A stretch of DNA of 57,602 bases from Cycloclasticus sp. symbiont of Bathymodiolus heckerae (GTDB lineage: Bacteria > Pseudomonadota > Gammaproteobacteria > Methylococcales > Cycloclasticaceae). Each line of letters starts with the position of its first letter. Within the stretch, counting starts at the first letter, position 1. The notes under the pieces were generated by a model, which saw only the letters and a program-made list of their open reading frames with translations, was not told the DNA's origin and searched no databases. A program made the position numbers and the translations under genes. This document shows, one piece after another, positions 36,786 through 45,537 of this stretch. Location of the stretch: the NCBI GenBank assembly GCA_002101235.1, contig LWTL01000111.1, forward strand, positions 1 to 57,602, in the 5' to 3' direction.

Positions 36786-38488
36786 TTTAATGACTGTGCC
36801 TTGTAGCCCATGCGAACACCGCCCCAATGTTGTCCGTTAACATAAATAGGAACAGATAAATCGTGAAAAACTTCTCCAGTGTCACGTTTATACGTTTGTA
36901 GTAAGAACTCTTGTGTATGTGAGCCACAGCGTATGCCAGTAGGATCTTTAAAGAGTCGTTTGCTTCGGCTATTCACTAAGTCGGTTTGGTAGTCTCCGAT
37001 AGGAGGCTTAGCAAATACATTATTATGCGTAGGAACATAACCGTTGGGGTCGGTACAAATGGCATATGCAAGTCCGCTTGTATTTTCCAAATACTTTTCT
37101 TGAATTGCAGGTAAGTTAGTGTCGCAGAAGTCATCGTATTTGGTTTTGAATTTTGCTGGATCTGTACCTGCTACTGGAACGTATTGGCGATCAAAGAGCT
37201 GACTTTCAGGCATGCTGTTGTTTCTGATAGCTGCTTCAAACATATCTTGAACATCTGTGGCCATACGTTTACATGATTTTTTAATATCATCATGGAGGGT
37301 GCCTAAGTTGAAGATGGACAGGTCGTTGTAAATAGTTTCTGAGATAGCGGCAAGTTTCATGGCTTGTTCTGATGCAATAACAGACTCTTTCTCTGTCTGC
37401 TCAAGCTCTTGACGTACGTGCTCAATAGAATTAGAAATTTCAGATGTTGCCATGACATGCTCTTCAATCATGCTTTGAATGTCACGTGCTTGAGTTTCAG
37501 ATGCATTTGCTTCTGCATTGATAGTTGTGAGAGCTTGGCCGATCAGTTCTGTTGTTGCCACCACATCACTTACATCAATTTCTAGCTTCTCCATAATGTT
37601 AACAGCGGTGCCAGTTTCAGCACTAATTTCACCAAGCATTCTTGCAATATCGCTGGTTGCCGTTGCAGTTTTGTTAGCAAGTTCTCGAACTTCATCGGCT
37701 ACCACGGCAAAACCTCGGCCGTGCTCACCTGCGCGGGCAGCTTCGATGGCAGCGTTTAATGCAAGCAGGTTTGTTTGCTCAGCAACGCTGTTAATAACAT
37801 CGGTAATTGACTGAATTTGTTCAGACTTGGTTTTTAAATTATGTATGGATTGAGATGTGGTTTTTACTTGGTTGTTAACGCTATGGATGGTGCTAATAGC
37901 GTTGTTAACAGCTTGCTCGCCTTCGTTACAAGAGGCGCTTGTTCTAGCAGCTGCATTAACGGCTTCCATTAAAAGGTCAGCAATTTGGCTGGTAGATTGC
38001 GAGATTTCTTCAGCAGCACTAGAAATTTGAGTGGCTTTGTCGGCTTGCCCTTGGATTGTTTTATTTAAACCATCAACAAAACCTGAGACTTCTGCAGAAC
38101 CAATGGCAATGGTGTTGCCGCTACTGCCTAAACGTTTAGCACGTGAATAAAAATCACCTACATAGTTGTTAATAGCAGTATCTAAATCTTTGATAAGCCC
38201 ATTGTTAGCAATGACTTTAGCTTCATTTTCTGGAACCATTTTGTTGTTACTTAACGCGTAAGTGATAAAGCCAAGGGAGCGAAATGTTGGTCGTAAAAAC
38301 AAAAGAAATATGACGACTAATATGGCGCTAACAGAAATCACAGCGGTAGAAACGGCTGAAACAATGTGTGTCATATCGTCAGGGACGAAGTAACCAATTA
38401 ATAAGCCGGAACTGATAGCAATGGCCATGCTAATCATAAGAAGAGGCATCAGGCTTTTGATGGAGTAATCGCTTTTTTTCTGCATCAT
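36782..38488 (-). CDS. Methyl-accepting chemotaxis protein with C-terminal cytosolic sensor-like domain
   Basis: Two adjacent helices (about 14-34 and 40-62) leave almost no periplasmic loop, so there is no outside ligand domain. Residues about 130-400 are the [16 protein letters not shown] coil, with the hairpin tip [35 protein letters not shown]. About 150 further residues follow: [49 protein letters not shown] and HWGGVRMGY, a Cache/PAS-like fold seen after the signalling domain in a minor class of receptors. Input is therefore probably intracellular or membrane-linked. No che or flagellar genes are nearby. Confidence 0.92.
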   Translation of the reverse strand: MMQKKSDYSIKSLMPLLMISMAIAISSGLLIGYFVPDDMTHIVSAVSTAVISVSAILVVIFLLFLRPTFRSLGFITYALSNNKMVPENEAKVIANNGLIKDLDTAINNYVGDFYSRAKRLGSSGNTIAIGSAEVSGFVDGLNKTIQGQADKATQISSAAEEISQSTSQIADLLMEAVNAAARTSASCNEGEQAVNNAISTIHSVNNQVKTTSQSIHNLKTKSEQIQSITDVINSVAEQTNLLALNAAIEAARAGEHGRGFAVVADEVRELANKTATATSDIARMLGEISAETGTAVNIMEKLEIDVSDVVATTELIGQALTTINAEANASETQARDIQSMIEEHVMATSEISNSIEHVRQELEQTEKESVIASEQAMKLAAISETIYNDLSIFNLGTLHDDIKKSCKRMATDVQDMFEAAIRNNSMPESQLFDRQYVPVAGTDPAKFKTKYDDFCDTNLPAIQEKYLENTSGLAYAICTDPNGYVPTHNNVFAKPPIGDYQTDLVNSRSKRLFKDPTGIRCGSHTQEFLLQTYKRDTGEVFHDLSVPIYVNGQHWGGVRMGYKAQSLN

Positions 38489-38563
38489 TTTTTTCTCAAA
38501 GTTACTGGTTATAATCGTTGCTATGTATCTGTTAACGGTAAGTGTAGTTCAAACTTTAATTTT

Positions 38564-39637
38564 TTATAGATTTGATTTGTCAGTTTGTTGAGTAATCGCC
38601 CAGCGTACATGTTCGCGAATAATGGGGTTTGGGTGATCTTTTCTTAGATTGAGCGCGTTTAGTGTAATGTCGTTTTTAGGTGTATTGCCTAAGGCAACGG
38701 CTATATTTCTGATCCAGCTTTCGTAACCAATGCGGCGAATGGCTGAGCCTTCTGTTTTGCTCAAGAACGTTTCCTCGCTCCAATTGAAGATGTCCAATAA
38801 ATCAACAGTGTCTAATTGATGACGCGGCATGAAATCTTTCTCATCCGTTAAGCTCGCAAAACGATTCCATGGGCAGACTTGCTGACAGTCGTCACAACCG
38901 TATATGCGGTTGCCTATTAATGGACGAAATTCTTCGGGAATGGAACCTTGTAACTCAATTGTTAAATAGGAAATGCAGCGCCGGGCATCAACGGTGTAGG
39001 GCGCAATAATTGCCTGAGTGGGGCAGATATCAATGCAGTCGGTGCAGCGACCGCAATGTTCTTCGGCAGGCTTGTCTATGGGTAATGGGATATCGATATA
39101 CAATTCACCAAGGAAAAACCAAGACCCTGCTTCTTTGTTAAGAACGTTGCTATGTTTTCCTATCCAGCCTAGTCCGGCCTTTTCAGCGATTGCTTTTTCC
39201 ATAACAGGTGCGCTGTCTACAAAAGCACGGTAGCCAAAAGTGCCTGTTTTTTGCTCGATGAGGTCAGCAAGTTTTTGAAGACGCTTTCGCACGACCTTGT
39301 GGTAATCACGGCCCAATGAATAACGAGAAATATAAGCACGAACAGGGTCTTCCATTAATTCGTTAGTGCGTTGCATTGATTCAGGTAGATAGTCCATGCG
39401 GCATGAAATGACTCGTACAGTACCCGCGTGTAACTGGTTTGGACGGGTGCGTTTAGTGCCGTGTTTTTGCATATATGCCATGTCACCGTGGAAGCCAGCA
39501 TCCAGCCAGTTTGTTAGATGCGTTTCAGCGTCAGACAATTCGGTATCCGTAATGCCAACTTGTTGAAAGCCAAGCGATTGCCCCCATGTTTTTATATCAT
39601 CGGCTAGTTGTTGGAAGTCGGTGCTGTTTTCGCTCAT
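38564..39637 (-). CDS. queG: Epoxyqueuosine reductase
   Basis: QueG carries out the last step of queuosine formation on tRNA, reducing epoxyqueuosine. It needs cobalamin and two [4Fe-4S] clusters: CGRCTDCIDICPTQAI (residues about 197-212) and CDDCQQVCPWN near 249. The N-terminal LGFQQVGITDTELSDAE and FVDSAPVMEKAIAEKAGLGWIGKH segments are characteristic. At 357 residues it is complete. It is divergent from nnrD with 60 bases between. The window also has a second B12 enzyme, IcmF. Confidence 0.95.
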   Translation of the reverse strand: MSENSTDFQQLADDIKTWGQSLGFQQVGITDTELSDAETHLTNWLDAGFHGDMAYMQKHGTKRTRPNQLHAGTVRVISCRMDYLPESMQRTNELMEDPVRAYISRYSLGRDYHKVVRKRLQKLADLIEQKTGTFGYRAFVDSAPVMEKAIAEKAGLGWIGKHSNVLNKEAGSWFFLGELYIDIPLPIDKPAEEHCGRCTDCIDICPTQAIIAPYTVDARRCISYLTIELQGSIPEEFRPLIGNRIYGCDDCQQVCPWNRFASLTDEKDFMPRHQLDTVDLLDIFNWSEETFLSKTEGSAIRRIGYESWIRNIAVALGNTPKNDITLNALNLRKDHPNPIIREHVRWAITQQTDKSNL

Positions 39638-39697
39638 CTGCGGTAGGATACATGAAAAATAAAATGACCATTACATATCAATAAGTAACGATACTTC

Positions 39698-40540
39698 ATG
39701 TCTACATTTAAACAAATAGAACTTGAACCGCTGTTATTTGCGGACATAAAAAAGAACCTACAGCCTCGAGATAAAGCGGCGCATAAAGGTGACTTTGGTC
39801 ATGCCTTGTTGGTGGGGGGTAATACCGGCTTTAGTGGGGCGATTTGTTTAGCATCAGAGGCTGCTTTAAGGGTTGGCTCAGGTCTTGTTAGTGTTGCTAC
39901 GCGTAACGAATCCGCGGCAATAGTTACGATGAAACGATCCGAAGTGATGGCTCGTGAGGTACGCAATAGAGCGGATGTCATAAAACTGGTAAAAGGCTGT
40001 AATGCAGTTGGTGTCGGTCCAGGTCTGGGGCAAGAAGCTTGGTCGAACGTTTTGTTTGAAACGGCCTTAGAAACAAATTTAGCGCTAGTTGTGGATGCTG
40101 ATGCGCTAAATCTATTATCGAAACAACCAAGGAAAAGCGAGCGCTGGGTATTAACCCCGCATGTAGGAGAAGCTTCGCGATTGCTAAACTGTTCAGTCAG
40201 TGACATTCAGAAAAATAGGGTTGCGGCTGTGCAAGAGCTTCAACATGAATATGGCGGCGTCATTGTTTTAAAAGGCGCAGGAAGCTTAATATTTGGTGGA
40301 GTTGAGCCAGTGTCGCTCTGTGCTGCCGGGAACCCAGGTATAGCTTCAGGAGGCATGGGGGACGTGCTCACAGGGGTTATCGTGGGGTTGATGGCGCAAG
40401 GTCATGGTTTATTAAATGCGGCAAAAATGGGTGTATTGCTACATGCTATGGCGGGCGATAGAGCTGCACAGCAAGGCGAACGTGGTTTGTTAGCGAGTGA
40501 TTTAATGCCGCACTTACGTGAGTTAGTGAATGAACATTAA
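39698..40540 (+). CDS. nnrD: ADP-dependent NAD(P)H-hydrate dehydratase, dehydratase domain only
   Basis: The enzyme repairs hydrated NAD(P)H. It is a ribokinase-like fold: GDFGHALLVGGNTGFSGAICLA near residue 31, NAVGVGPGLGQ near 105, and the ADP/Mg motif CAAGNPGIASGGMGDVLTG near 208. In many bacteria the gene encodes a fusion with the NAD(P)HX epimerase (NnrE), giving ~490-510 residues; here only 280 residues exist and the 60-base upstream gap cannot hold the epimerase. It overlaps tsaE by 11 bases, the usual yjeF-tsaE coupling. Confidence 0.92.
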   Translation: MSTFKQIELEPLLFADIKKNLQPRDKAAHKGDFGHALLVGGNTGFSGAICLASEAALRVGSGLVSVATRNESAAIVTMKRSEVMAREVRNRADVIKLVKGCNAVGVGPGLGQEAWSNVLFETALETNLALVVDADALNLLSKQPRKSERWVLTPHVGEASRLLNCSVSDIQKNRVAAVQELQHEYGGVIVLKGAGSLIFGGVEPVSLCAAGNPGIASGGMGDVLTGVIVGLMAQGHGLLNAAKMGVLLHAMAGDRAAQQGERGLLASDLMPHLRELVNEH

Positions 40541-40946
40541 AGATGAGCAGGCGATGTTGGATGCAGGCAAAGCGCTTGCATTACAATTAAAGCCTGGCAC
40601 ATTGGTTTTTTTAGTTGGTGATTTAGGCGCGGGGAAAACGACCTTAGTGCGTGGCGTTTTGCGTGGTTTGGGACATGAAGGTTCTGTTAAAAGCCCGACA
40701 TATAATTTGGTCGAACCCTACACGGTAAATGACCGGTCAATTTTTCATTTTGATTTATATCGTTTAACGGATGCAGAAGAGCTTGAGTATATGGGTATGC
40801 GTGACTACTTAAACGAACAGACTATCTGTTTGATTGAATGGCCCGACAGAGGCGATGGCTTGTTGCCAAAGCCTGATATATTGGTTGAAATTAAAATTAA
40901 CGGTTGCCAGCGAGAGCTGTTAATATCTGACTATAAAGATGTATAA
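40530..40946 (+). CDS. tsaE: tRNA threonylcarbamoyladenosine biosynthesis ATPase TsaE
   Basis: TsaE is the small ATPase of the t6A37 synthesis complex with TsaB and TsaD. The P-loop GDLGAGKTTLVRG (residues about 30-42) and the SPTYNLVEPY switch followed by HFDLYRL and IEWPDRG are the diagnostic motifs. Its 138 residues are a little short but complete. It overlaps nnrD and is followed 12 bases later by the amidase gene, as in the yjeE-amiB cluster of E. coli. Confidence 0.95.
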   Translation: MNIKDEQAMLDAGKALALQLKPGTLVFLVGDLGAGKTTLVRGVLRGLGHEGSVKSPTYNLVEPYTVNDRSIFHFDLYRLTDAEELEYMGMRDYLNEQTICLIEWPDRGDGLLPKPDILVEIKINGCQRELLISDYKDV

Positions 40947-40958
40947 AAACAGCGAGTT

Positions 40959-42302
40959 ATGAAACTAATCTCGAAAAACATAAAAGCGAAACAGCATGCT
41001 CTAATTTGCGCGTTCGTTTTTCTTTTCTCGGCTGTTAGTGGGGTGGCGATGGCTGCTTCCAGTAAAAATGTTGATTCCTTACGGTTTTGGACGGCGCCAG
41101 ATCATACGCGCTTAGTTTTAGGTATTAGCTCCCCTGTTGAACACAAAGTGTTTGCTTTAGATAACCCGCCGCGATTAGTGCTTGATTTAAGTGATGCAAA
41201 ATTTAATGCGACGGTGCCCACGTTTTCTCCAAATCATAAAGTCGTTAGCTTAATGCGTCATGCGCCACGTAATAAAAAAGATTTACGTGTAGTGATTGAT
41301 TTAAAAACGGTAGTGAAAGCAAAAAGTTTCTTATTGAAACCGAATGCCAATTACGGTCACCGCTTAGTGATTGATTTATATCCCCAGCAAAGAAAATCAG
41401 ATAAATCACCGGTTGTTGTTAAGAAAGCGTCTAGTGTGGCAAAAAATAACAAGTGGATTGTAGCTATTGATGCTGGGCACGGTGGGGAAGACCCTGGCGC
41501 GAAAGGTTACAGAGGCACGCGCGAAAAAGTTGTCGTGTTGGCGATTGCTAAAAAGCTGGCGGCGTTGGTTAATAAGCAACCAAATATGAAAGCATATTTG
41601 GTGCGATCAGGTGATTACTATATTGGTTTACGTAAGCGGATGGAAAAAGCGCGACAGGCGCGAGCTGATTTATTTGTTTCTATTCATGCGGATGCCTTTA
41701 AAGATCAACGCGCGCGGGGTTCATCAGTTTATGTGTTATCCAACCGCGGGGCGAGTAGTGAAGCTGCTCGGTGGTTGGCGAACAGTGAGAATGCAGCCGA
41801 CTTGGTAGGTGGTGTTAGCTTGGACGACAAAGATGACATGCTTGCATCGGTATTATTGGACTTATCGCAAAACGCAACAGAAGATGCGAGTGCAACTGTT
41901 GCGAGCGAGGTGTTGAAAAATTTAAAAGGCGTTGGGCACGTGCATAAAAAGCAAGTACAGCGCGCTGGTTTTATGGTGTTAAAGTCACCTGATATTCCAT
42001 CTATTTTGGTGGAAACAGCTTTTATTTCTAATAGGCAAGAAGAAGCAAAATTACGAACATCAAGCCACCAAACCAAAGTAGCTAAGGCTATTTTAAAAGG
42101 AGTTAAAGCTTATTTTTCCCAGCAAAGGTTGCCATCATCACCGTCAACAACGATAGCAAAGGCAACGTACAAAATAAGAAAAGGCGATACTTTATCTGCT
42201 ATTGCCCAGAAGCATCGCGTGTCTCTTTCATCGTTAAAAAAGATCAACGCGATGAAAGGAAGTCGCATTAAAGTTGGGCAAATTATTCGAATACCTAGCT
42301 AG
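40959..42302 (+). CDS. N-acetylmuramoyl-L-alanine amidase, AmiB/AmiC type with LysM
   Basis: A secreted cell-wall amidase for daughter-cell separation. The signal peptide covers residues 1-33 (hydrophobic ALICAFVFLFSAVSGVAMAAS). An AMIN domain (about 38-140) directs it to septal peptidoglycan. The Zn amidase_3 domain (about 165-390) has DAGHGGEDPGA, SIHADA and VETAFISN, with the zinc-binding His and Glu residues. A single LysM repeat closes the 447 residues (YKIRKGDTLSAIAQKH). E. coli AmiB lies at the same locus between tsaE and mutL; the LysM tail here makes it longer than that enzyme's core. Confidence 0.94.
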   Translation: MKLISKNIKAKQHALICAFVFLFSAVSGVAMAASSKNVDSLRFWTAPDHTRLVLGISSPVEHKVFALDNPPRLVLDLSDAKFNATVPTFSPNHKVVSLMRHAPRNKKDLRVVIDLKTVVKAKSFLLKPNANYGHRLVIDLYPQQRKSDKSPVVVKKASSVAKNNKWIVAIDAGHGGEDPGAKGYRGTREKVVVLAIAKKLAALVNKQPNMKAYLVRSGDYYIGLRKRMEKARQARADLFVSIHADAFKDQRARGSSVYVLSNRGASSEAARWLANSENAADLVGGVSLDDKDDMLASVLLDLSQNATEDASATVASEVLKNLKGVGHVHKKQVQRAGFMVLKSPDIPSILVETAFISNRQEEAKLRTSSHQTKVAKAILKGVKAYFSQQRLPSSPSTTIAKATYKIRKGDTLSAIAQKHRVSLSSLKKINAMKGSRIKVGQIIRIPS

Positions 42303-42361
42303 TTATTTTTCGATACAATGTGTGTAAAGAACACGTTAATTTTATTTGTATTGAGTCTGTT

Positions 42362-44158
42362 ATGTCCATTAAACAACTACCACCACAACTGATTAACCAA
42401 ATTGCCGCTGGTGAGGTCATTGAGCGACCTGCGTCGGCTGTTAAAGAACTGGTTGAAAATTCATTAGATGCGGGCGCGTCACATATTTTAATTGAAATAG
42501 AAGAAGGTGGTTCGCGCTTAATTCGTGTAACGGACGATGGCTCAGGTATTGATAAGGCCGATTTAGCATTGGCTTTATCGCGACATGCAACCAGTAAAAT
42601 TGGCTCTTTGCTAGATCTTGAGTCGGTGCTTAGCTTTGGTTTTAGGGGCGAAGCATTACCTAGCATGAGTTCAGTTTCTCGTTTAACACTAACGTCACGT
42701 CAGGCAACTGAAAGTGCGGGCTGGTGCGTAAAGGCAGACGGTACAGAAGAAGAGCTAAACCCTATTCCAGCAGCGCAATCTATCGGCACGTGCGTTGAAT
42801 TGCGAGAGCTTTTTTATAATACCCCTGCGCGGCGTAAATTCCTTAAAACGGATAAAACAGAGTTTGGGCACATTGAAACTATTATTAAACGTATGGCGCT
42901 GAGCCGCTTTGACGTAGGTTTTAGTCTTAAGCACAATCAACGCCAAGTGATTGACTTGAAACCTGCCTTAACGAATGAGCAAAAAAATCAACGCGTTGGC
43001 TTGTTGTGTGGGGGCAGTTTTGTGGATGCATCCATTGAAATTGATGTAGTTAATGGAAGTTTAGCGTTGCAAGGTTGGGTGGGGTTGCCAACGTATTCAC
43101 GTTCACAGGCGGACATGCAGTTTTTTTATGTGAATGGCCGGCTCATACGCGACAAGTTGATTAATCATGCGGTTCGTTTGGCTTATCAAGATGTTTTATT
43201 TCACGGTCGCCATCCCGTTTATGTGTTGTATTTAACGATTGATCCTACCTTAGTTGATGTGAATGCTCATCCGGCAAAACTGGAAGTCAGGTTTCGTGAG
43301 AGTAGAGCCGTACATGATTTTGTGCACCGTCGTGTCAAACAATTATTAACCGATGTTAGACCGGCTGATCATTATGCCGTTAACAATGTCGTTACTCATT
43401 TAACTGAGTCAGCGCCGAGCCACACAGGTATGCAACAACGGGTTATACCCATGTCGGTGGCTGAACCATCAGTTAAGTATAGCGGAGCTGGATTCCAGTA
43501 TTCCGCACCCTCAATGGGAGGGGTTAAGCCAACACCAGTCTTCGATGCGCAACCGAAAACAGAGGATGGAGCTTCGCCACCGATGGGCTTTGCTATTGCG
43601 CATTTACACAATACATATATTTTGGCGGAGTCGGAAAGAGGTTTGATTCTAGTTGATACGCATGCGGCGCATGAGCGTATTGTTTATGAGAAGTTGAAAA
43701 AACAATACGACGTGGGTGGTATGGCTTCTCAGCCGTTGCTTATTCCTCAAAAAATTGAGTTATCTGATGAGGAAATACTGGTGTTTGAACAACATCAAAC
43801 CACATTAGATGGGCTGGGTCTTGAGCTTAGTGCGGCAGGTCCTACAACCTTATTGGTTCGTACTATTCCTGTTTTACTAGCATCTGATGACGTGGAAAGT
43901 TTGATACGCCATGTGTTGCAAGATCTTGCGCAAACAGGTGAAACAAAAAGTGTGCAAGATGCGTGTTATACCGTGCTCGGTAATATGGCGTGTCACAACT
44001 CCATTAGGGCCAATCGCCGATTAACGGAAATGGAAATGAATGCACTATTGCGCGATATGGAGCAAACGGACAACAGCGGTCAATGCAATCATGGGCGGCC
44101 TACTTGGGTGTTGTTGGATGCAAAGCAACTAGACGCGTTGTTTTTAAGAGGCCAATAA
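42362..44158 (+). CDS. mutL: DNA mismatch repair protein MutL
   Basis: MutL couples mismatch recognition to strand incision. The GHKL ATPase half has LVENSLDAGASHI, DDGSGI and GFRGEALPSM. The C-terminal half carries VDTHAAHERIVYE, close to the DQHA(x)2E(x)4E metal site, plus ACHNSIRANRRL and CNHGRP near the end; these are features of MutL proteins with their own nicking activity, unlike the E. coli protein that relies on MutH. Start ATG 42362 (MSIKQLPPQLINQIAAGEV) is standard; the upstream extension to 42320 is not. It has 598 residues. It is directly followed by miaA. Confidence 0.95.
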   Translation: MSIKQLPPQLINQIAAGEVIERPASAVKELVENSLDAGASHILIEIEEGGSRLIRVTDDGSGIDKADLALALSRHATSKIGSLLDLESVLSFGFRGEALPSMSSVSRLTLTSRQATESAGWCVKADGTEEELNPIPAAQSIGTCVELRELFYNTPARRKFLKTDKTEFGHIETIIKRMALSRFDVGFSLKHNQRQVIDLKPALTNEQKNQRVGLLCGGSFVDASIEIDVVNGSLALQGWVGLPTYSRSQADMQFFYVNGRLIRDKLINHAVRLAYQDVLFHGRHPVYVLYLTIDPTLVDVNAHPAKLEVRFRESRAVHDFVHRRVKQLLTDVRPADHYAVNNVVTHLTESAPSHTGMQQRVIPMSVAEPSVKYSGAGFQYSAPSMGGVKPTPVFDAQPKTEDGASPPMGFAIAHLHNTYILAESERGLILVDTHAAHERIVYEKLKKQYDVGGMASQPLLIPQKIELSDEEILVFEQHQTTLDGLGLELSAAGPTTLLVRTIPVLLASDDVESLIRHVLQDLAQTGETKSVQDACYTVLGNMACHNSIRANRRLTEMEMNALLRDMEQTDNSGQCNHGRPTWVLLDAKQLDALFLRGQ

Positions 44159-45097
44159 GTGTCTGCGTTGCCGGGCGTTATCTTACTGATGGGGCCAACG
44201 GCGTCGGGTAAAACAGCGCTAGGTATTGAGCTTGCGAAAGTATTAGATGGGGAAGTAATCAGTGTGGATTCTGCTCTGGTTTATCGTGGAATGGACATTG
44301 GTACAGCGAAGCCTGATATTGAAGAGCAAGATGGCATTAAGCATCATTTAATTGATACTTTAGATCCGTCAGAGGTGTTTTCAGCAGGCCAATTTAGAGA
44401 AAAGGCATTAGCGCTGATTGACGATATTATCCAGCGTGGAAAAGTGCCAATATTGGTGGGCGGAACGATGTTGTACTTCCATGTGTTGTTAAATGGTATG
44501 GCAAAGTTGCCTGATGCTAATGCGCAGATTCGTCAACAGATTAATGAGCAAGCTCAAGCGGAAGGCTGGGTTGCGGTACATCAGCGTTTGCAAGAAGTTG
44601 ACCCAGTCGCCGCTAAGCGAATACACGAAAACGATACGCAGCGGACGCAACGAGCACTTGAAATTTATTTAGTATCAGGTCGCAGTCAAACAGAATGGTT
44701 GGCAGAACAGTCGAACCAAACGCTACCGTTTGAGCCATTTCAATTTGCCATTGCGCCGAGTGATCGAGCTGAATTACATGTGAAAATAGCGCTTAGGTTT
44801 GACCTTATGCTGAAAAACGGGTTTATGGATGAAGTAAAAGTGCTATTTAACCGAGGTGATTTGGATGACTCAATGCCAGCCATTAGGGCGGTTGGTTATC
44901 GACAGGCGTGGGCATATTTAGAGAACAAATATGATGCCGACACTTTCCGTGAGAAAGCAATTATTGCGACACGGCAATTAGCAAAGAGGCAGTTCACATG
45001 GTTGCGTCAACAAACTAAGGCAACATGGCTTGAGACGGGAGATAAAACTGCGCTAGATCAAGTAATCGCTCAATTTACAGCAAAGGTAGCTGAATAA
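44159..45097 (+). CDS. miaA: tRNA dimethylallyltransferase
   Basis: MiaA adds the isopentenyl group to A37 of tRNAs that read UNN codons. The P-loop GPTASGKTAL is at residues 12-21, DSALVYRGMDIGTAKP near 37, and LVGGTMLYFHVLLNG near 101. The GTG start touches the mutL stop with no gap, so translation is coupled. It has 312 residues. The mutL-miaA-hfq order is conserved in Gammaproteobacteria. A 163-base gap to hfq holds the likely hfq promoter. Confidence 0.96.
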   Translation: MSALPGVILLMGPTASGKTALGIELAKVLDGEVISVDSALVYRGMDIGTAKPDIEEQDGIKHHLIDTLDPSEVFSAGQFREKALALIDDIIQRGKVPILVGGTMLYFHVLLNGMAKLPDANAQIRQQINEQAQAEGWVAVHQRLQEVDPVAAKRIHENDTQRTQRALEIYLVSGRSQTEWLAEQSNQTLPFEPFQFAIAPSDRAELHVKIALRFDLMLKNGFMDEVKVLFNRGDLDDSMPAIRAVGYRQAWAYLENKYDADTFREKAIIATRQLAKRQFTWLRQQTKATWLETGDKTALDQVIAQFTAKVAE

Positions 45098-45149
45098 CTT
45101 TCAATTTCCTCTATATTGCCACCAGTTCTACTGGTAGAAGTTATTAGTT

Positions 45150-45178
45150 CACGCTTAAACGTTGTTTTAAGCTATAAT
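45150..45178 (+). promoter_or_regulatory. Possible hfq promoter
   Basis: A perfect TATAAT at 45173-45178 lies 83 bases before hfq, but no good -35 is seen at the expected distance. GCTTAAA (45153-45159) and TTTAAGC (45166-45172) form a seven-pair inverted repeat just before the -10, which could be a regulator site or an RNA hairpin from an upstream start. Only the -10 supports the call. Confidence 0.4.
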
Positions 45179-45260
45179 TTGTTGCGCTGCAATGTAGAAT
45201 AAGGAAATTAGTGCTTTAACAGAAAGGATTGTTTTAATAAAAATAACAAGGAGATACGCT

Positions 45261-45494
45261 ATGTCTAAAGGCCAAAATTTACAGGATACTTTTTTAAACA
45301 CGTTAAGAAAAGAACACGTGCCTGTCGCGATATTTTTAGTAAATGGTATTAAGCTGCAGGGTCAAATTGACTCGTTTGATCAATACGTTGTGATTCTAAA
45401 AAATGCGGTTAACCAAATGGTTTATAAACACGCTATTTCAACGGTTGTTCCTGCAAGAGCAGTCAACATGTCTCGCGATGAAGAGCAAGAATAA
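45261..45494 (+). CDS. hfq: RNA chaperone Hfq
   Basis: Hfq hexamers pair small RNAs with mRNAs. The 77-residue protein has the Sm1 motif [21 protein letters not shown] and Sm2 [11 protein letters not shown], with the conserved Q9-type start [19 protein letters not shown]. The disordered C-terminal tail is short compared with the E. coli protein (102 residues) and ends in acidic DEEQE. AAGGAGA precedes the ATG at good spacing. hflX follows 44 bases later. Confidence 0.97.
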   Translation: MSKGQNLQDTFLNTLRKEHVPVAIFLVNGIKLQGQIDSFDQYVVILKNAVNQMVYKHAISTVVPARAVNMSRDEEQE

Positions 45495-45537
45495 GCAATA
45501 TCTTGTATAAACTAGTCGCCACATATGGCGTTGCTTG

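Noticed and set aside
45098..45260. A small RNA gene between miaA and hfq
   Set aside because: Two short hairpins are seen (near 45121-45135 and 45153-45172), but neither has a terminator tail; the promoter-like -10 leads straight to hfq.
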